From CAYVBE01 sp964448935 (GTDB taxonomy: Bacteria; Planctomycetota; Brocadiia; SM23-32), in NCBI GenBank assembly GCA_964448935.1, contig CAYVBE010000055.1, positions 1 to 21,166 on the forward strand: 21,166 nt of DNA, in the 5' to 3' direction. Position numbers and translations under genes: made by a program. Positions 16,437-21,166 of this stretch are shown here, piece after piece. Within the stretch, counting starts at the first letter, position 1. Each line of letters opens with the position of its first letter. A model generated the notes under the pieces. That model was not told the DNA's origin. It saw only the letters and a program-made list of their open reading frames with translations, and made no database searches.

Positions 16437-18485
16437 CTATTTCACGGGCTCGATGAAGACGTCGCCGTTCTTCTGACGGACCTCCAGGGGATAGGCGCCG
16501 GGTTTGGCGCTCCAGGGACCCAGGTAATGGTTGCCGAAGAAGGGCGCGTGCCAGTTGCCTTCTTTGTCCCTGAACGGACGACTGTTGCCGCACCTGGGCG
16601 CGGCGCAGCGGGTCTTGGACCACGGTCCCTTCAGGTCGTCGGCGGTGAAGTACATCAGGTCGTAGGTGGAGAACAGGCGGAAACGCGGGTAGCTGGCCCG
16701 AGGCCGGTCGGGCCGGAAGGTGACCGGGCCGTGCCAGACGGCCGAGGTGTGGACGTATTTGTCACCGATCTTGATCAGGTGTCCGCCCTCGCCCACGGCG
16801 TGCAGGCCTTTGGGCCAGACCTGCCACTTTTCCGAGGCCGGGCCGGAGAGATCATCCTTGAGCCGTGCGACCGTGTTGCCGCGCCCGCCGCCGACGATGT
16901 ACACCGAGCCATCGTCGTCCTCCAGGATGCTCGGAGTCCAGAAATCGGAGTCGTGCCTGCCCTGCCATGTGAACTCGTAGGGCCCCTCGATCTTGCCAGA
17001 GGTGCTGCGGAGCATCAGGATCAGGCACCCGCCCGGCGCCCACCAGTTCCTGTCGATCTGCATGCTGCCCACGATCCAGAAGGTCCCCTTTGCGTAGTGC
17101 AGCTCGATGTCGTAAAGGATGGGGGTGTTCATCTCCAGGTTGAGGTAATTGGTGAGACCGGCCCGACTCTCCGGGGAGTCATCGCACTTCCAGATGAGCC
17201 CCATGTCCTCCCAGTTCTCCATATCGCGGGAGCGCCAGACCTGCACGCCAATTTCATCGCGCGGCGGCCGGGTTCGCTTCTTGCTCAGGTTCATGTCGGT
17301 GCCGGTCACGTAGTAATAGCCGTCCGGCGCGTTGAGGACGGAGACGTCCCGCAGGTTGACATCTTTCACGAAGGGGTCAATCTCGCTCCAGGCACCCGCT
17401 TCCGTGACCGGGTACCAGGGCTTGACGAAAGCACCGCACCACCAGTAGTCCGCGCCCCACTCGGAGGCGTGCGGTGCAAGGGGCACGATGGCCGGCCTGT
17501 CGCGCACGGCGGCCCATTCGTCGCTGCCGCTGAAGGTGGCATAATACCGGTCCTTCGGCCCTTTGAAGACGGTGGACTGGCCTCCGTGGGGAATCATCAG
17601 GTCGCGCCGCTCATACGGCCCGTAAACGGACTCGGCGCTGGCGATGAAGGTGTCGCGGCACGGCACGGGTCCCATCCGCGGGATGTCCTCGTAGCCGACC
17701 AGGTGGTAGTCACCGTGGTCCCAGCCGGGCACGTCGGCCTTGAAGATGAACGCGCCGCCGGAGCCGATGCGCAAGGGGTAGTCGGCGTGCTCGGTCTCGG
17801 GCTCGATGCTCAGTTGACGCGGCGTCTCGGCCAGGCCGGACAGATCGTCCTTCATCCTGGCGATCCAGCCTTCGCCCCAGACCCAGTACACGGCGCCGTC
17901 ATCGTCCTCGAACAGTGACGCTTCGCCTCCGGAGATGGTCATCCGGCCCATCTCCTCGTATGGCCCCTCGGCCCTGCCCGTCTTGCTGGCCAGCAACCCC
18001 GTGCCTTCCCCGTTCATGGAGTAGGTGATATAGAAAGTGTCGCGGATGAAATGGACCTCCGGGGACGTCATGCCGCGAACGGGCGAGTCGGCGCACGGGT
18101 TCCGGCCGGCCCGCCAGCTCAACTGCCACTTGCTCGGGTTGTCGAAGAGCCGGATACCCGACTTCAGCGGGTCCTCGGTGATGCTCCAGACTCGGCCGAC
18201 CTCCTGCCAGTCCTCCAGGTCTTCGGATTTCCAAAGCCGGACCCCGTCGTTGCTCTGGAAGTCCAGCGATCCGTCCGCCCGCCGCGTGGCGCTGGTTCCC
18301 GTCAGGTAGTACGCGCCCTCGGGCCCGCGGCAGACCGAGATGTCCCGCAACGGGTGGTCGAAGAGCGGCGTGACCTTCCGCGGCATTCCGGGCGGGCAGA
18401 GGGAAGTATCCACGCTCGCACATGCAACCACGGTGGACAGACAGATCAAAGCCGCGACTATCAACATCAGTGCGTTCGTCTGCAT
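16437..18485 (-). CDS. Secreted two-propeller GH43-like protein, second paralogue
   Basis: The product is 682 aa in two similar halves, each resembling a GH43 five-bladed beta-propeller. Half 1 has PLRDISV (Asp48), YYLTGT, WKSEDLEDW, TSPEVHFI (Glu143) and EDDDGAVYWVWG. Half 2 has NLRDVSV (Asp380), YYVTGT, WRSRDMENW, YDIELHY (Glu461), EDDDGSVYIVGG and GEGGHLIKIGDKY, whose Glu566 fits the general acid. In half 1 the equivalent motif is GSGGAFIFKA, with Ser242 instead of Glu, so probably only half 2 is catalytic. The N-terminus ends in VVAC, lipobox-like, but has no Lys/Arg before the hydrophobic stretch, so lipoprotein versus ordinary signal peptide is unclear. AAGGAGAG lies 4 nt before the ATG. 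The paralogue at 18540-20606 is 54 bp upstream. A role in removing side-chain sugars is inferred. Confidence 0.78.
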   Translation of the reverse strand: MQTNALMLIVAALICLSTVVACASVDTSLCPPGMPRKVTPLFDHPLRDISVCRGPEGAYYLTGTSATRRADGSLDFQSNDGVRLWKSEDLEDWQEVGRVWSITEDPLKSGIRLFDNPSKWQLSWRAGRNPCADSPVRGMTSPEVHFIRDTFYITYSMNGEGTGLLASKTGRAEGPYEEMGRMTISGGEASLFEDDDGAVYWVWGEGWIARMKDDLSGLAETPRQLSIEPETEHADYPLRIGSGGAFIFKADVPGWDHGDYHLVGYEDIPRMGPVPCRDTFIASAESVYGPYERRDLMIPHGGQSTVFKGPKDRYYATFSGSDEWAAVRDRPAIVPLAPHASEWGADYWWCGAFVKPWYPVTEAGAWSEIDPFVKDVNLRDVSVLNAPDGYYYVTGTDMNLSKKRTRPPRDEIGVQVWRSRDMENWEDMGLIWKCDDSPESRAGLTNYLNLEMNTPILYDIELHYAKGTFWIVGSMQIDRNWWAPGGCLILMLRSTSGKIEGPYEFTWQGRHDSDFWTPSILEDDDGSVYIVGGGRGNTVARLKDDLSGPASEKWQVWPKGLHAVGEGGHLIKIGDKYVHTSAVWHGPVTFRPDRPRASYPRFRLFSTYDLMYFTADDLKGPWSKTRCAAPRCGNSRPFRDKEGNWHAPFFGNHYLGPWSAKPGAYPLEVRQKNGDVFIEPVK

Positions 18486-18539
18486 CGTTCTCTCCTTGCT
18501 TTACCGGGCTGTTTCGTCTTGCCACTCGATCTCGTTGAC

Positions 18540-20606
18540 TCAGCGTTCCGGGATGATCCGATCGTCCTTGACCTCCACGGGTATGATGGCGGGTCGGGCA
18601 TGGAGTGGGCCGAAGGGGTGGGAACCGAAGGTGAGCCCGTACCATTGACCGTTCTTGTCCCGGAAGAGCCGGGAGTTGCCACAGCGGGGCACGGCTTTGG
18701 TGGGGGACCAGGGACCGTGGATACTTTTGGCCGTTGAATAGATGAGATCGTAGGTGCACATCTGGGGGCGCTCGCCGATGCCGCCCCGGCGCGGGTTGGT
18801 GCCCTTCGCGGTGGTGAAGAAGTAGGTGTCGCCGATCTTCTGAATGTGCCCCCCTTCGCCGATTTCGTAGCCGCCCTCGGGGAGTATGGGCGGCAGGTGT
18901 TTCTCGATTCCGGTGAGGTCGTCCTTGAGCAGTGAAATATTGTTGCCCATGCCGCCGCCGATGAGGTAGCACTTGCCGTCGTCATCCTGGAAGAGATTGG
19001 GGGTCCAGAAGCGCCCGCCGTCGTCATGCCTGCCCTGCCAGTGAAGCTCGTAGGGGCCTTCCGATTTGCCGGATGTGCTCTTGAGCAGCAGGATCGCCAT
19101 ACCGTCACGGGACCACCAGGCACCTTTCTTGAACGACATGCTGGCCAGCAGCCAATACGTGCCTTTCAGATAATGGAATTCGGTGTCGAAGATGATGAAA
19201 GGCGGGAAGCTGTCGTTATAGGACTTGATCATCGAAGTCAGCCCGTCCCTGGTGAAAGTGTGGTCGTCGGCCTTCCAGACCTGGCCCATGTCCTGCCAGT
19301 TCTTGAGGTCTTTGGATCGCCAGATCTTGATGCCGACCTCCTCGCGGGATTGGTAGCCTTTCTCGTGGTAGTTGTAGCCGGGATCGCTGCCGGTCAGATA
19401 GTAGTAGCCGTCGGGGGCGTTGAGGATGCAGAAGTCCCGGACATCGCGGTCGAGGAGCGGCTCCATTTCGTCCCGGGCACCGGCGGCGGTGACGGGATAG
19501 TCGGGTTTCATCAGGGCGCCGGCGAACCAGCAGAGATTGCCGTTGCCGAGGTCTTCATTGTGTTCGACCAGCGGGACGATTCCCGGTTTGTCGCGGAAGA
19601 CGGCCCAATCATCGGAACCGGAGAAGGTGGAGAAGAAGCCGCCGTCGTCGTCCTGGAAGACGGTGACCTGGCCGCCGTGAGGAACCATGAGCCGGCGCGG
19701 GGTGAAGGGGCCGTAGGGACTGGCGCCGGAGGAAATATGGGTGTCCCGGCACGCGGTCCACTCCATCCGTGCGACGGTGTCGCGGTAGACGAGGTGATAC
19801 TCACCGAAGCGCTCAGACCATCCCGGGATGTCGGCCTCAAACATGCACATGCCGCCCTGGCCGGCGGAAAGTATGGACTTGCCCGGGTCGGAATCGGGCT
19901 CGAATGCAATGCGGCGGGGTTGCTCGGCGAGTCCCGTCAGGTCCTCTTTCATTTTCGCGATCCAGCCGTCGCCCCAAAGCCAGTAAACGGTTCCGTCATC
20001 GTCGGCGAACATGGACGGGCTGCCGTAGCGCCAGGTGATCATCCCGAGGTCCTCATAGGGACCCTCGGCTTTGCCGCTCTTGCTTTTCAACAGGCCGGTG
20101 CCGTTCTCATTCATCGCGTAGCAGACATAGAAATCCCCCTTGATCTGATGGAGTTCGGGGGAAGTCATGGCGCGGACTTTGGGGCTGTCCGGCACGTCGT
20201 GGCGCACATTCCAGTCGGTTTGCCAGCGGTTCTTGGCGTGGAAGATACTCGGGCTCTTCTTGACCTCCTCGAAGATGCTCCAGACCTGTCCGACCGGTTC
20301 CCACTCTTTCATGTCTTCGGATTTCCAGAGCCAGACGCCGTCGTTGTTGCGAAAATCGTCAGGTTTGAAACCCGAAAGGTACGAATCCTCTCCGGACATG
20401 TCCGCACAGGCGGTTCCGGTCAGGTAGTATGTCCCGTCGTCGCCGCGGGTCACGGCGGTGTCGCGCAGCGGGCGCTCAAACAGGGGCGTGAGTTTCCGCG
20501 GCGTTCCGGGCCGGCGGAGGGAAGTATCCGCACTGCCGGCACATGCGACCACGGTGGAAAGACAGCTCAAAGCCGCTACCATCAGCATCAGTGTGTTCGT
20601 CTGCAT
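18540..20606 (-). CDS. Secreted two-propeller GH43-like protein, first paralogue
   Basis: The product is 688 aa and a clear paralogue of the next gene, sharing the N-terminus (MQTN.LML.VAAL.CLSTVVAC) and closing motifs (PRCGNSR.FRDK). Half 1 has PLRDTAV (Asp49), YYLTGT, WKSEDMKEW, TSPELHQIKGDFY (Glu151) and DDDGTVYWLWG. Half 2 has DVRDFCILNAPDGYYYLTG (Asp391), WRSKDLKNW, FDTEFHYLKGTYW (Glu476), DDDGKCYLIGGG and GEGGHIQKIGDTY (Glu584 as candidate acid). Half 1 shows AGQGGMCMFEA, with Gln250 where that Glu would be. The exact GH43 subfamily, or whether it belongs to a neighbouring propeller family, cannot be decided here. GGAGAG precedes the ATG by 4 nt, 22 bp after the sulfatase stop. Confidence 0.78.
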   Translation of the reverse strand: MQTNTLMLMVAALSCLSTVVACAGSADTSLRRPGTPRKLTPLFERPLRDTAVTRGDDGTYYLTGTACADMSGEDSYLSGFKPDDFRNNDGVWLWKSEDMKEWEPVGQVWSIFEEVKKSPSIFHAKNRWQTDWNVRHDVPDSPKVRAMTSPELHQIKGDFYVCYAMNENGTGLLKSKSGKAEGPYEDLGMITWRYGSPSMFADDDGTVYWLWGDGWIAKMKEDLTGLAEQPRRIAFEPDSDPGKSILSAGQGGMCMFEADIPGWSERFGEYHLVYRDTVARMEWTACRDTHISSGASPYGPFTPRRLMVPHGGQVTVFQDDDGGFFSTFSGSDDWAVFRDKPGIVPLVEHNEDLGNGNLCWFAGALMKPDYPVTAAGARDEMEPLLDRDVRDFCILNAPDGYYYLTGSDPGYNYHEKGYQSREEVGIKIWRSKDLKNWQDMGQVWKADDHTFTRDGLTSMIKSYNDSFPPFIIFDTEFHYLKGTYWLLASMSFKKGAWWSRDGMAILLLKSTSGKSEGPYELHWQGRHDDGGRFWTPNLFQDDDGKCYLIGGGMGNNISLLKDDLTGIEKHLPPILPEGGYEIGEGGHIQKIGDTYFFTTAKGTNPRRGGIGERPQMCTYDLIYSTAKSIHGPWSPTKAVPRCGNSRLFRDKNGQWYGLTFGSHPFGPLHARPAIIPVEVKDDRIIPER

Positions 20607-20628
20607 CGCTCTCTCCGGTCAATTGCTC

Positions 20629-21166
20629 TCACTTCGCCTCTTTCATGGCGTCTATCACGTCGGCAATCTCCTCGCGGGGGACTACGCCGATGCGTTCGGC
20701 CCACGCCTCGTAGGCGGCGCGGAGATCTTCGGCTTTGCGTGGGAACTGAGAGGCGAGGTCGCGGGTCTCGCCGGGGTCCGCCCCCACGTTGTAGAGCTCC
20801 CATTCGCCGGTGCGGGGGCCGGTGCCGACGGCCGCGCCGCTTTCGCTGCCCTCGCTGTAACCGCGCACCAGTTTCCAGTCGCCCAGCCGCACCGCCTCGT
20901 TGCCCTGCCGCTCCCAGAAGATGGGCCGGTCGTCGGGCAGCTCATCCTCCCCGCGAAGGCCCGGAAGCAGGCTGATGCCCTCCAGAGGCGCCACAGGCTG
21001 GTCACGGTAGGTTTCGGGCTGGCCCGTACGGGCCGCTTCGAAGATGGTCGGCTGGATGTCTATGAAGTGCCCGTATCCGTGGACGATCCGGCCGTTGCGG
21101 CCGGCGGGCAATCCGGCGGGCCAGTGGGCGATCAGCGGCGTGGCGATGCCGCCGTCGTAGGTCCAC
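20629..21166 (-). CDS. Sulfatase (S1-type arylsulfatase), C-terminal part
   Basis: The frame is open from the right edge to TGA 20629-20631, about 178 codons; the N-terminus, including the formylglycine (CxPSR-type) site, lies outside the window. The visible part starts TYDGGIATPLIAHWP, the conserved GG-I-x-x-P-L-I-x-x-W-P segment of S1 sulfatases. It continues with GHFIDIQPTIFEAA, then PLEGISLLPGL, and the usual tail ELYNVGADPGETRDLA and YEAWAERIGV. The enzyme would hydrolyse sulfate esters from a carbohydrate or aryl substrate; specificity cannot be told from this end. It heads the visible operon, 22 bp before the first GH43-like gene, indicating that the target glycan is sulfated. No export signal can be judged because the start is missing. 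Confidence 0.93.
   Translation of the reverse strand, partial: WTYDGGIATPLIAHWPAGLPAGRNGRIVHGYGHFIDIQPTIFEAARTGQPETYRDQPVAPLEGISLLPGLRGEDELPDDRPIFWERQGNEAVRLGDWKLVRGYSEGSESGAAVGTGPRTGEWELYNVGADPGETRDLASQFPRKAEDLRAAYEAWAERIGVVPREEIADVIDAMKEAK

Larger units (their letters stand above)
1..21166 (-). other. Probable single operon for extracellular polysaccharide degradation
   Basis: All genes run on the minus strand. Gaps are 22, 54, 24, 24, 19, 19, 24, 19, 19, a 4-nt overlap (ATGA), 32 and 9 bp in transcription order. I saw no hairpin-plus-T-run terminator and no convincing promoter in any gap, though none is long enough to hold much. There is no stretch over 300 bp without a gene once the ankyrin pseudogene is counted. 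Both ends of the operon lie outside the window. Confidence 0.6.

Noticed and set aside
18486..18539. Internal promoter or terminator in the longest gap between intact genes of the GH43-like cluster
   Set aside because: The 54 bp contain a ribosome binding site but no convincing -35/-10 pair and no hairpin followed by a T-run.

Overview
The window is a high-GC bacterial segment in which every credible gene lies on the minus strand. Genes are packed tightly, with gaps of about 9-54 bp or overlapping stop/start codons. Nearly every complete product begins with a signal peptide or lipobox-like N-terminus. The content (S1-type sulfatase, clan GH-A hydrolases, double GH43-like propellers, SGNH-like proteins, a parallel beta-helix protein, ankyrin proteins) suggests a polysaccharide-degradation locus of the kind common in Planctomycetota, Verrucomicrobiota, Kiritimatiellota or Lentisphaerota. 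The phylum is inference; no taxonomic marker gene is present.

Layout in transcription order (right to left): the C-terminal part of a sulfatase (20629-21166, runs off the right edge); two paralogous secreted proteins each with two GH43-like propellers (18540-20606 and 16437-18485); clan GH-A hydrolase C (13572-16412); SGNH-like D (12417-13547); SGNH-like E (11246-12397); hybrid GH-A hydrolase B (8407-11226); a second D (7252-8382); a second E (6081-7232); GH-A hydrolase A (3239-6061); a frameshifted small ankyrin gene (2929-3242); a secreted beta-helix protein (980-2896); and a secreted ankyrin protein open at the left edge (1-970). No transporter, regulator, SusC/SusD pair, tRNA, rRNA, CRISPR array or transposase is visible. 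No promoter or terminator was recognised, so the run reads as the middle of one long operon.

The outstanding feature is a direct tandem duplication with a period of 5,165 bp (4194-9358 and 9359-14523). The copies look identical at every place compared. Gene B at the junction is a precise in-frame hybrid: its first ~622 codons equal those of A and its last ~316 equal those of C. This is the product expected from unequal crossing-over between homologous genes A and C in an ancestral C-D-E-A array, giving C-D-E-B-D-E-A. The crossover lies in a 2-bp interval beside a 29-bp block shared by A and C that encodes the catalytic nucleophile motif. The hybrid therefore takes its putative acid/base Glu from A and its nucleophile Glu from C.

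The proteins probably act together outside the cytoplasm on a sulfated and perhaps esterified glycan: the sulfatase removes sulfate, GH-A enzymes cut the chain, GH43-like propellers process side chains or bind, and SGNH proteins remove esters. Substrate identity cannot be read from the sequence. Several paralogues appear to have lost catalytic residues: the D proteins have Trp where the SGNH Ser is expected, and both N-terminal GH43-like propellers lack the expected acid Glu.
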